Assembly: GCA_963662245.2 (NCBI GenBank)
Contig: CAXXVQ010000006.1
Coordinates: 1-64,000, forward strand
Direction: 5' to 3'
Origin: JAFGVL01 sp963662245
GTDB taxonomy: Bacteria; Bacteroidota; Bacteroidia; Bacteroidales; Paludibacteraceae
Length of the DNA stretch: 64,000 bases
The position numbers were made by a program, and so were the translations under genes. Shown piece by piece: positions 33,296 to 40,839 of this stretch (position 1 is its first letter; every line of letters begins with the position of its first letter). A model generated the notes under the pieces. It was not told the DNA's origin and searched no databases. It saw nothing but the letters and a program-made list of their open reading frames with translations.

Positions 33296-34567
33296 TTAAA
33301 TATCCTTTATTATATCAAATGAGTTAAAGAATCGATAAATTGCATTATTAGAATCTTTTGTTTTAGTAAATATGCCTAACACATAGAATTTATTTTCAAT
33401 CAAGTATAACCTCAATCTTGCATAACCCTTTTTCTTTTTGCGTTTGACCGTAATTTCTTTTCCTGAATAGCCTTTATATTCAATTTCTTTTTCTTTGATA
33501 ATTTTTCCAATACTCTTTGAAATGTCATCAATCTTATGTTTGAAAAAATAAGATGAAGAGTCTTTCATGTATGACTGAATTTGTAAAGTAGGAAATTCGT
33601 TGCTTATTAGAAAGTATAATGAGTTAGATGTTACACTTATTGAATCAATGAAACTTATAGAAGTCATTTCAACTAGACCAAATCTTGTTTCGTTTGACTC
33701 TATTTCATACTCTGGAGCATTGGGAAATTCAATCTTAAAATCATGTTTATTTGATTTGTACTGGAACCATTCAGTTGTGTCAATTATATCAAATGAGTTA
33801 AGAAAATGAGAAGCTGAATTATTGATGTCTTCAACACTATAAGGACCTGCTATTATTCCGAAGAATTTGTTCGTAGCCAAATAAAATCTCAGGAGTAATA
33901 TTGTCTTTGTCACTCTAGTTTCGATTATAATTTCTTTTCCTAGATAACCTTTAAATTCGATTTCTTTTTCTGCAATTATTTTCCCATACTGTTTCTCCAT
34001 TTTCTTTTTCCATTCATCAGTTAGATTCTCGAGAGTAGTAGAAATTTCATATTTATTGCTTGAATTATTGCGATTCTCAACATAAAACACCCCACATGCA
34101 GTCTGAGTTATTGTGTCTTTGCAGAGAAAACAGCATGCTGTAACTTCTCCCTTTTTTTCAATTTCTACTGAAGGTTCTTTTGGAAACTCAGCCTTAAATT
34201 TATATATATATGATTTTACTGAAACCTTATCTTTTTCATAGTTAAATAAATGTACTTGTTCTCCTTTTTCAGTATACCATGTGAATTTTCCAACTCTTTC
34301 TTCTAGTGTTGCTGACTTATATGCTCCAGACATTTGAAGCTGTCCGCTTTCGTAGTAATCCTTAACTAAAAAGATAGAATCATTTCTTTTTTCTATAGTT
34401 CTGAAGTATGAATATTTTGTTCCTTTAGGGATTGCTTCCCAATTTCTATTCATATATATAGTGTCAATCTTTTTAACTAAAGTTGGAAGAGGTAAAAAGT
34501 CATTTCTTCCCAAACAGGAAAATGTTATGATAGTTGTTAAAAGGAATGTTAATATTGTCTTCTTCAT
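33296..34567 (-). CDS. Lipoprotein with internally duplicated domain (cassette gene)
   Basis: The 423-aa product has a lipoprotein-type signal (FLLTTIITFSCLG). A MORN/antitoxin-like segment DYYESGQLQMSGAYKSATLE follows, then two copies of one domain. Copy 1 (about 130-275) includes KFKAEFPKEPSVEIE, GKIIAEKEIEFKGYLGKEII and ASHFLNSFDII. Copy 2 (about 287-423) includes DFKIEFPNAPEYEIE, GKIIKEKEIEYKGYSGKEIT and IYRFFNSFDII. The duplicated unit is of unknown function. The gene fills its cassette, leaving only 6 bp between its stop and the cassette end and about 27 bp ahead of the start. Confidence 0.75.
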   Translation of the reverse strand: MKKTILTFLLTTIITFSCLGRNDFLPLPTLVKKIDTIYMNRNWEAIPKGTKYSYFRTIEKRNDSIFLVKDYYESGQLQMSGAYKSATLEERVGKFTWYTEKGEQVHLFNYEKDKVSVKSYIYKFKAEFPKEPSVEIEKKGEVTACCFLCKDTITQTACGVFYVENRNNSSNKYEISTTLENLTDEWKKKMEKQYGKIIAEKEIEFKGYLGKEIIIETRVTKTILLLRFYLATNKFFGIIAGPYSVEDINNSASHFLNSFDIIDTTEWFQYKSNKHDFKIEFPNAPEYEIESNETRFGLVEMTSISFIDSISVTSNSLYFLISNEFPTLQIQSYMKDSSSYFFKHKIDDISKSIGKIIKEKEIEYKGYSGKEITVKRKKKKGYARLRLYLIENKFYVLGIFTKTKDSNNAIYRFFNSFDIIKDI

Positions 34568-34593
34568 GTTTATGTGTTTTATGTTCTATTATT

Positions 34594-34830
34594 GGTGCTA
34601 ACGGGAGTCTGTGCAAAAACTATTTTCAACTTCCTGAGATTTTATTATTTGAAATTTTTCTCCGATACCTATACGAATATGTTTAGGGTTTTTGCACAGT
34701 CTGACGATAGTGGTATGAGGTCGTGGCGGATTTTCGAAGAAAATCCAGTCCGACCGTGACGAAGCGAGAACAAGCTGAAAACCGTCAAGCCGTGAGACCC
34801 CGCCATGCCTTATACCACATGTTGGCGGTT
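34594..34830 (-). repeat. attC-like site IV (with 105-bp insert)
   Basis: The outer boxes GGTGCTAAC and GTTGGCGGT belong to the two adjacent cassettes. Without the inserted 105-bp element the site is about 132 bp. Its inner arms include GTGGTATGAGG and the near-complement CCTTATACCAC. It differs in sequence from sites I-III but has the same layout. Confidence 0.6.
34602..34706. repeat. 105-bp MITE-like repeat, copy 1
   Basis: The sequence appears identical to 35390-35494. Ends are inverted (GTGCAAAAAC and GTTTTTGCAC within AGTCT-flanked termini). It lies just inside the AAC box of attC-like site IV, with ACG next to both ends. Confidence 0.8.
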
Positions 34831-34876
34831 CGTTGTTTTTTTATTTCAAACATTCATTCTTCATATCTTAAGTCAA

Positions 34877-35254
34877 TCATATTGAAATAAACTTAATTAA
34901 AACAAATAACAAGGCTATAATCGCAGGTAATGCTTGGATGAAAAAATTTTTTTTTGATGCTGTTATTGCTCCGAATATTCCAGCGACTATAACACACATT
35001 AGAAAGAATAGTCGAATATTTGTTGACCAATTTATATCTGAAATCAAGAATGACCAAATTAATCCTGCTGATAAAAATCCATTATAAAGTCCCTGATTTG
35101 CAGCCAAACCTTTTGTTCGAGCAAATAAGTCTTCCGGGATTGTTTTAAAAGTCCTTTTACCTTTGGTTTCCCATGCAAACATTTCAATCCATAAAATGTA
35201 CAAATGCTCTAGTGCGACTAAAGCGGTCAATAAACTAGCAAAAACTTCTATCAT
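34877..35254 (-). CDS. DUF1304 membrane protein (cassette gene)
   Basis: This 125-aa protein has four predicted membrane helices and the family core EHLYILWIEMFAWETKGKRT, FARTKGLAANQGLYNGFLSAG. DUF1304 proteins are small integral membrane proteins of unknown function, widespread in bacteria and often mobile. It is cassette-borne with its own short leader. No partner is evident. Confidence 0.88.
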   Translation of the reverse strand: MIEVFASLLTALVALEHLYILWIEMFAWETKGKRTFKTIPEDLFARTKGLAANQGLYNGFLSAGLIWSFLISDINWSTNIRLFFLMCVIVAGIFGAITASKKNFFIQALPAIIALLFVLIKFISI

Positions 35255-35380
35255 ATAATATTTCTATTTACAAACCATACACCTAATGGCATTAAATCAT
35301 AATTCAACTTGGAAATAATGCAGTTAATCTATTCTGTCATTTATATATTTCTTTTAATGCTTGTGGTGTCTTCTTACAAT

Positions 35381-35636
35381 GACCGCCAACGGGAGTCTGT
35401 GCAAAAACTATTTTCAACTTCCTGAGATTTTATTATTTGAAATTTTTCTCCGATACCTATACGAATATGTTTAGGGTTTTTGCACAGTCTGACGGTTGCC
35501 GCTATGGCATCGTGTGACATCAGCCGTGAGGATGATTGTCGCTCGATGTGACACCAAAGGTGTCAGCCAACACACACATAGCACAACGCACTGCCCGTAG
35601 GCTGTGGCGCATGTGTTATAGTGGTTGTTGGCGGTA
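35381..35636 (-). repeat. attC-like site III (with 105-bp insert)
   Basis: The boxes are GACCGCCAAC (35381-35390) and GTTGGCGGTA (35627-35636). Without the insert it is about 151 bp and shares with sites I and II the arms AACGGTTGCCGCTATGGCAT and GGCTGTGGCGCATGTG. It also shares the inner ACATCAGCCGTGAGG. The group II intron starts 4 bp beyond it. Confidence 0.7.
35390..35494. repeat. 105-bp MITE-like repeat, copy 2
   Basis: This second, apparently identical copy is inserted between AACGG and TTGCCGC of attC-like site III. ACGG is present on both sides (compare uninterrupted AACGGTTGCCGC in sites I and II), suggesting a 4-bp target duplication. Confidence 0.8.
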
Positions 35637-36321
35637 GTTGTGTGTCCTGCGTTACCTTAGGATACGAAGATATCAAAAAGTTCTTTGAAAAGGTAACATA
35701 ACTTTGAAAAAAGATGATAGGGTTTTTAAATTTCTATTGTAAAAGCAACGAGCTACTCCCCGAAAAGCAAAGGGTAAGGTAGAGGACTCACCACCAACAA
35801 TAGGGTTAAGATGGACTATCGGTAAAGGCTGTTCAGGCAGATTTACCAAACCGCCTTGAGGTGCTGCATTTTCACGGTGTGGTATTGAGCGTCAAGGTTA
35901 AGGCAAAGTCAGTCGGTTGTATGGCGAGGCTTTGTATGGTATGAGCATAGGAGTTGAACGCAAGTGAACCCTTATCGAAGTGTCGAAAATAACTTTTACT
36001 GTGGTAAAATCGAGAGGGGGGCGACCTCGAGAGATACAAGTGTAAGGGCTAACCTGATTTACGCTTACACACCGCACGGCATAAAGAGGGCAAGAACTAT
36101 GTTTGGGCTTTTTCAAGGAACAGGAGAAGCAATACTGCAATGCCAAGCAAAACGGTGGAGAACCCGTAACGGGAAACGCCAAAAGTAGCGAAGTGCAGTA
36201 TTGTGGCAGATGAAGTCGTAGTAGCGAACATATCCAAGAGAGACCCTCAGAAATGCGGGACGAGCGAAGGGCTTCACATAATAAGTTCAAAATTGTATAA
36301 CAACTTAGATTCATTTTAAGG

Positions 36322-37581
36322 ATGATTTTTGAAGATGAACAAAAGACGCAACCGATAAGTAAGTTGCAAATCATGCAGGCTTTTAAACGAGTAAAAGCCA
36401 ATGGCGGAAGCGTAGGCGTTGATAATATCAGCATCGAAAAGGTAGATAATCAAAAACGCAAGTATCTGTACCCATTGTGGAACAGAATGGCAAGCGGCAG
36501 TTACTTTCCAAAAGCAGTACGCCAAACCCTAATCCCCAAAGGCGATGGGAAAATGCGAGCCTTGGGCATACCAACGGTAATAGACCGCGTAGCCCAACAG
36601 GTAATAGCAACGGAATTGGAAAATATGGTAGACAAAACATTTAGCGATAACTCCTTTGGATATCGACCAAATAAATCTGCCCATCAAGCCGTAGAGCAAT
36701 GTCGCATCAACTGTATGAAATACAGTTGGGTGATAGACATTGACATCAAGGGTTTCTTTGACAATATTGACCATGAGTTACTTATGCAAGCCGTAAACTG
36801 GCATACAGACAAGAGTCATATCTTACTGTATTGCAAGCGATGGCTGCAAGCACCTATCCAGTTGCCCGATGGAAACATTAAACACCCACAAGGAAAAGGT
36901 ACGCCACAGGGCGGAGTAATCAGCCCCATATTGGCAAATATCTTTTTAGATGTGGTGTTTGATAAATGGATTGAGAAACGGAATCCGGAAGTTGTGTTCG
37001 AGCGATATGCCGATGATATTGTGGTTCATTGCCAGCATATCAAAGAAGCACTTCGCTTGTTGGAAGCGATAAAAGAACGATTTAAAGCTTGCAAGTTGGA
37101 AGTAAACAAAAGCAAGACAAAGATTGTGTATTGTCGTGGTAACCAAAAGAAACAACCACCTTTTAAGGTTCACTATCAGAAGTTTGATTTCTTGGGGTTT
37201 ACTTTCAAACCAAGAATCAGCCAAGAGCGTGGAAGACTGATGCTGGGTTTTAGCCCAGCCATTAGTCATAAAAGTATAGCCCGAATCAATGAAGTATTGC
37301 GAAAGCTCAAAATACATCGTTGGACATACTTTGGCCTAAGCAGGGTAGGAGAGTTACTCAAATCCAAAATTAGGGGTTGGTTAAACTATTACTCGAAGTT
37401 CCGCAAGTCAGAGTTGCGACATCTATTTCGTGACTTGAACAAGCGATTAGCCCGATGGGTAAGCAACAAATATCGCAGATTTAGGCGTAAACACTGGTTC
37501 TTTGCCTACAAGCATTTACAGGGTATTGCAAAGTCTTACCCCTACATGTTTGAACATTGGAAAGTCGGCTTTATGCCCTAA
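36322..37581 (+). CDS. ltrA: Group II intron reverse transcriptase/maturase
   Basis: The 419-aa protein has the RT domain with blocks GVDNISIEK, VRQTLIPKGDGKMRALGIPT, IDIDIKGFFDNIDHELLM, QGGVISPILANIFLD and the catalytic YADD (229-232). A maturase (X) domain follows (SKIRGWLNYYSKFRKSELRH). No C-terminal HNH endonuclease is present, so mobility would use single-stranded DNA or a nicked target, as in class C and related lineages. It supports splicing and retrohoming of the surrounding intron. The frame is intact. Confidence 0.95.
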   Translation: MIFEDEQKTQPISKLQIMQAFKRVKANGGSVGVDNISIEKVDNQKRKYLYPLWNRMASGSYFPKAVRQTLIPKGDGKMRALGIPTVIDRVAQQVIATELENMVDKTFSDNSFGYRPNKSAHQAVEQCRINCMKYSWVIDIDIKGFFDNIDHELLMQAVNWHTDKSHILLYCKRWLQAPIQLPDGNIKHPQGKGTPQGGVISPILANIFLDVVFDKWIEKRNPEVVFERYADDIVVHCQHIKEALRLLEAIKERFKACKLEVNKSKTKIVYCRGNQKKQPPFKVHYQKFDFLGFTFKPRISQERGRLMLGFSPAISHKSIARINEVLRKLKIHRWTYFGLSRVGELLKSKIRGWLNYYSKFRKSELRHLFRDLNKRLARWVSNKYRRFRRKHWFFAYKHLQGIAKSYPYMFEHWKVGFMP

Positions 37582-37601
37582 TCGTAGTCTTTTATTATGA
37601 A

Positions 37602-37635
37602 GAGCCGTGTGATGGGAGACTATCAAGCACGGTTC
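37602..37635 (+). ncRNA. Group II intron domain V
   Basis: A 34-nt hairpin begins GAGCCGTG and ends CACGGTTC. It contains the catalytic AGC triad near its 5' end, a bulge, and a GAGA-type loop region. Length and sequence fit bacterial domain V. Confidence 0.9.
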
Positions 37636-37693
37636 TGTGAGAGGTTTAGGGGTGAGACTCCCCTTTACCTACTCGATTTTCATTTTATGTTAA

Positions 37694-38797
37694 TTAATAT
37701 TGTCCAAGAAGTTTAGGGTTTATGCGGAAAAACTTATTGGGTTCAATTTTATAAGTATCCAATTTTTTGATGTGCTCTTCTAGAGCTCCCATTTGTGTCC
37801 TGAAATATGGCAGCTCCTCAGGTGTTGATCCTTGCCCTATAAAAATTGTTTTTACATCTTTCTGAAGTTGAAAAGTGTTAAAAGATACAGGATTAGTTAT
37901 TCCAAAAGTATTGCATAATACAGGGCAGAATCCATGTTGATATATTTGTTCTGCATTTGGATCTTTTGTATTATTTATTGTTGGAACTACAATGTTTTCA
38001 AATAACTCTATGTTTTCAAATAAGTTTTGACCATTATTTATTTTTGAGGAATAGTAAATGATTCCATTCAGGTTATTTGGCGAAGGAGCTGTATTGTTTT
38101 GAGAAATTATAGCGTGAAGAATGGATTGTGAAATTACATACTCAGGCTTGAACGGTAAATTAGGTTTTTGAACTTTAACAGAACTTGCTATAATTAATGG
38201 TATAAGATAAAAATCGGAAGCATCTTTAATCTCCGTCGGCATACGCAAATCTAATAAATGTATTGGACGAAGAGTTTTAAGTCCTACAATATTTGTGTTA
38301 TCAAATTTAGGTCGATTAAGTTCCTCCCAACAAACATATATTGATTTACCTAAATACATGCAAGGGTAACCTGTTAAGCTAAATCGCTGATTTGATGTTT
38401 TTCGTCTTTCTTGAAAAGGGATATGAAAAAGTTCTTCCTTTGAAAATAAATATTCATTATCGCATTGTCGCATACGATAAAAGTAGTTATCCACATCCAC
38501 TTTGTGATTACGCATGATTGGGTAAGCATATGAATACGAAAAAATAATATCGTAGATCATTTTATAGCATTCTGACACTTGTCCAGTCTGAAAATATCTA
38601 TCTGCTTTCAAAATTGCTCTAATCAATTTATCAATTTCTTCTAAATTTTCTTGTGTCAGGCACTTTTGGGCTTCAGTATCATTTGTAATCCATCCTCCAT
38701 AACAAGAAAGAACATCCTCTACAGATTTATATCTATCTCCAAATGGTGGTAAATGTTTTATTATGTCAGGAAATGTCATAATTGAATTTTTTTTCAT
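37694..38797 (-). CDS. RES-domain protein, toxin-like (cassette gene)
   Basis: The 367-aa product contains the RES domain: FYRMRQCDNEYLFSKEELFH, then the core QRFSLTGYPCMYLGKSIYVC followed by WEELNRP, with conserved Arg, Tyr and Glu. RES proteins in RES-Xre modules degrade NAD+. Here the N-terminal ~95 residues are an extra helical region, and no Xre antitoxin lies in the same cassette. It may therefore be a free-standing enzyme or rely on a distant partner. The group II intron is inserted just downstream. It is cytoplasmic with no signal. Confidence 0.78.
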   Translation of the reverse strand: MKKNSIMTFPDIIKHLPPFGDRYKSVEDVLSCYGGWITNDTEAQKCLTQENLEEIDKLIRAILKADRYFQTGQVSECYKMIYDIIFSYSYAYPIMRNHKVDVDNYFYRMRQCDNEYLFSKEELFHIPFQERRKTSNQRFSLTGYPCMYLGKSIYVCWEELNRPKFDNTNIVGLKTLRPIHLLDLRMPTEIKDASDFYLIPLIIASSVKVQKPNLPFKPEYVISQSILHAIISQNNTAPSPNNLNGIIYYSSKINNGQNLFENIELFENIVVPTINNTKDPNAEQIYQHGFCPVLCNTFGITNPVSFNTFQLQKDVKTIFIGQGSTPEELPYFRTQMGALEEHIKKLDTYKIEPNKFFRINPKLLGQY

Positions 38798-38827
38798 TTC
38801 TTCAAAACGGTAGTGCCATCTTTAAAT

Positions 38828-38981
38828 TACCGCTAACGGTTGCCGCTATGGCATCGTGAGACATCAGCCGTGAGGCTCGATGTCGCCCGATGAGGACACC
38901 GTAGGTGTCCCCCGCTGAAGACAATGCGCAACGCACTGCCCGAAGGCTGTGGCGCATGTGCTATGAGCGGTTGTTATGGGC
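38828..38981 (-). repeat. attC-like site II
   Basis: A 154-bp imperfect palindrome bounded by TACCGCTAAC and GTTATGGGC. The outer arms GGTTGCCGCTATGGCA and TGCTATGAGCGGTTGT are near-complementary. It shares most of its length with sites I and III. Confidence 0.72.
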
Positions 38982-39008
38982 TGGTGTTTGTTTTTCGTTT
39001 ATAATAAA

Positions 39009-39788
39009 TTAGTCAAACAAATCAGGAACACTTTCTCCCGGATAGTTGTTTACTATTTTGTACTTTACTATTTTATCTCCAGCTTTCAGAACTTCGACAT
39101 CCACAATGTAACCTCTTTTTTGCCAATCAACATTATCTATTGAAGTTGTCATTTGTATTTTAGCATCAGAATTGTCGTCTTCAAAAATTACAGCAATTGG
39201 CAATTCTGGGGAAATATTATCAATAATACCTTTGTTTCCTTTATTCATTTTATTTTTATCGAAACAGGTTTGGTACCAATAAAATAATACTTTCTTTCTG
39301 AAATGAGAGCTTTCTGTTTCTTCTTGTTTACCGATTGTCTTTTTTATAAGATTTGGTGTTTCTTTATTAATTATATCACATTCTGATTGAGTGAAATTAA
39401 CTTTTTGTTCACCGTAATTTATATTAATTGTGCAATTTGAACCACAATTTACAATAGGTTGAATAATGCTTAAGGTGTTTTCTAGACTTTTATCTGTCAA
39501 ATAATTAATGTCTTTTTTCCCTAGAATATATTCCTTTATATTATTTAAATGTTCTAGGAATTCGATAACTGTATTCGCATTTGACAAAAATGGTAAAGTT
39601 GAAGCTAAACTTCCGACTACAAAATCAACGATAAAGCTACCTTCTTTAATTTTGTCAATTCGTAATTCTTTACTACTAATGTTTAATCTTTTAAATTCAT
39701 CGTTGAAGGCAACTAATGATTTCGAAAATGCTTCAACCGAAATTGAATCTGTTGTATCAATTTTAAATGATAATTTTTCTTCTTCCAT
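39009..39788 (-). CDS. Cytoplasmic protein of unknown function (cassette gene)
   Basis: The 259-aa product starts MEEEKLSFKIDTTDSISVEA. An N-terminal alpha/beta region includes LRIDKIKEGSFIVDFVVGSL. A Cys-containing segment (CGSNCTININYG) and a C-terminal beta-rich part (NVDWQKRGYIVDVEVLKAG) follow. It has no signal peptide. I recall similar proteins on scattered mobile loci, but no named family can be given. Cassette ends lie 28 bp past its stop and 65 bp before its start, so it has room for its own promoter. Confidence 0.65.
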   Translation of the reverse strand: MEEEKLSFKIDTTDSISVEAFSKSLVAFNDEFKRLNISSKELRIDKIKEGSFIVDFVVGSLASTLPFLSNANTVIEFLEHLNNIKEYILGKKDINYLTDKSLENTLSIIQPIVNCGSNCTININYGEQKVNFTQSECDIINKETPNLIKKTIGKQEETESSHFRKKVLFYWYQTCFDKNKMNKGNKGIIDNISPELPIAVIFEDDNSDAKIQMTTSIDNVDWQKRGYIVDVEVLKAGDKIVKYKIVNNYPGESVPDLFD

Positions 39789-39852
39789 AAATTATAAGAT
39801 TCGTGATTAGCTTCAAATTATAAGTAACCGTCTCGTTTTCGTTTCTACACTT

Positions 39853-40005
39853 GCCCATAACGGTTGCCGCTATGGCATCGTGTGACATCAGCCGTGAGGC
39901 TAGATGTCGCTCGATGCAGACACCGTAGGTGTCCCACGCCAAGAGGCTGTGCCGTTCACTCGCTAAAGGCTGTGGCGCATGTGCCATGAGCGGTTGTTGT
40001 GGCTA
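39853..40005 (-). repeat. attC-like site I
   Basis: A 153-bp imperfect palindrome bounded by GCCCATAAC and GTTGTGGCTA. The arms GGTTGCCGCTATGGCA and TGCCATGAGCGGTTGT are near-complementary. The interior ACACCGTAGGTGTC forms its own hairpin. Confidence 0.72.
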
Positions 40006-40006
40006 G

Positions 40007-40639
40007 TTAATTTTTTATCTCTATTTTTTTACTAAGAGTCAATGTGTTTAAATCAAGTCGGATATAGTAAAAGTCTTTATCCTTCCAATCGAAATCGTTG
40101 TCTTTATCTAAATCTCGCTGCATTTTTATTAATGCAAATCCTTGTTTGTCGAAAATGTCAATAGATACAGCATTTTCGTTGGTTGGTGTTATTGCATTTA
40201 AAGCATTTCCATACTTATCAGAAACAAAAAGAATTGAAGGGTCATCATTATCGATTCTACCGCTTTTATCAAAATCTGTTTGTTTGACAAAATAAAAGAT
40301 CCACTTACTAGAAGTCTGTTCTTGTTTATTCGGTCTTTCGTAGTAAATGTGTGAATTATAGTTGTTTGTGAATCCTTTTATAAATGTGTCCTCTTTGAAT
40401 AGTTTTTTGTGTGAGTCCGCTTTGAAGTCATAGAAAATGATATTTGCGTAATAATCATTCCATAGAGCGATTTTGTTTGAAGACATTAATTCAGAATTAT
40501 ATTTTATTGGTATCATCACAGTTGATGAACTATCTGCAATAATTGGGTCTGAAAAAAATCGTTCTATTTTATCACTTTTTTGTCCGAAACCTGACAATGA
40601 AATTGAAATAATAGTCAGTAGTAGAAGTTTGTTTTTCAT
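40007..40639 (-). CDS. Exported protein with EF-hand/dockerin-like calcium motifs (cassette gene)
   Basis: From the ATG at 40639 the 210-aa product has a signal peptide (MKNKLLLLTIISISLSGFGQ). It has two calcium-loop-like segments, DFDKSGRIDNDDPS (about 130-143) and DLDKDNDFDWKD (about 181-192), in a beta-rich context. The open frame extends 11 codons upstream (MWLIKKNKNTI), but the signal argues for the shorter form. It would act in the periplasm or outside the cell. It is the first cassette of the array; its stop touches attC-like site I. Confidence 0.7.
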   Translation of the reverse strand: MKNKLLLLTIISISLSGFGQKSDKIERFFSDPIIADSSSTVMIPIKYNSELMSSNKIALWNDYYANIIFYDFKADSHKKLFKEDTFIKGFTNNYNSHIYYERPNKQEQTSSKWIFYFVKQTDFDKSGRIDNDDPSILFVSDKYGNALNAITPTNENAVSIDIFDKQGFALIKMQRDLDKDNDFDWKDKDFYYIRLDLNTLTLSKKIEIKN

Positions 40640-40681
40640 GATGGTGTTTTTGTTTTTTTTAATTAGCCACAACTAGGTTAT

Positions 40682-40741
40682 AGGTCTTATTTTATCAGAC
40701 ATATACCACCGATATGGTAGTATAGGTCTGATAAATGACCT
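40682..40741. repeat. 60-bp imperfect palindrome at the head of the cassette array
   Basis: AGGTC...GACCT, TTATCAGAC...GTCTGATAA and TACCA...TGGTA are nested around GAT. It lies between the apbE terminator and the first cassette, where an integron would have its primary attachment site. Confidence 0.6.
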
Positions 40742-40807
40742 ACTTTTTAGTGTTTGCAAATATATAAAACTACTACTAAGTTTTTGAATAAAAACTGTTA
40801 AACAAAA

Positions 40808-40838
40808 CAACGGCCGATGAAATTCACCGACCGTTGCT
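40808..40838 (-). terminator. apbE terminator
   Basis: CAACGGTCGGTG and CATCGGCCGTTG pair with one mismatch, followed by TTTTGTTT on the minus strand. Confidence 0.8.
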
Positions 40839-40839
40839 C

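Larger units (their letters stand above)
35640..37673 (+). mobile_element. Group II intron
   Basis: The 5' end GTGTG fits the GUGYG start consensus. About 680 nt of structured RNA precede the intron-encoded protein. Domain V is at 37602-37635, followed by a domain VI hairpin (GGGGTGAGACTCCCC) and an end near CCTACT. The ribozyme appears complete. It lies between the stop of the RES gene and the AAC box of that cassette, on the strand opposite to the cassette genes. Confidence 0.85.
33281..40673 (-). mobile_element. Integron-like gene cassette array (five cassettes, no integrase in window)
   Basis: Five consecutive genes, all on the minus strand, lie in modules whose two ends are mutually complementary: 33281-33289/34594-34602 (GTTAGCACC), 34821-34829/35382-35390 (GTTGGCGGT), 35627-35636/38828-38837 (GTTRGCGGTA), 38973-38981/39853-39861 (GTTATGGGC) and 39996-40005/40664-40673 (GTTGTGGCTA). 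Between modules lie related imperfect palindromes. In integron cassettes the GTT-start box of a cassette derives from the same attC as its AAC-end box, so this matching is the expected signature. The GTTRRRY consensus is only partly met. Confidence 0.7.

Noticed and set aside
35898..36434. 178-aa minus-strand open frame before the intron protein
   Set aside because: It lies antisense to the structured 5' part of the group II intron and has no protein-family features; the ribozyme explains the sequence.
33296..40673. Cassette genes as an ordinary operon
   Set aside because: Each gene is separated by long palindromes with hairpins and matching ends, and products are functionally unrelated.
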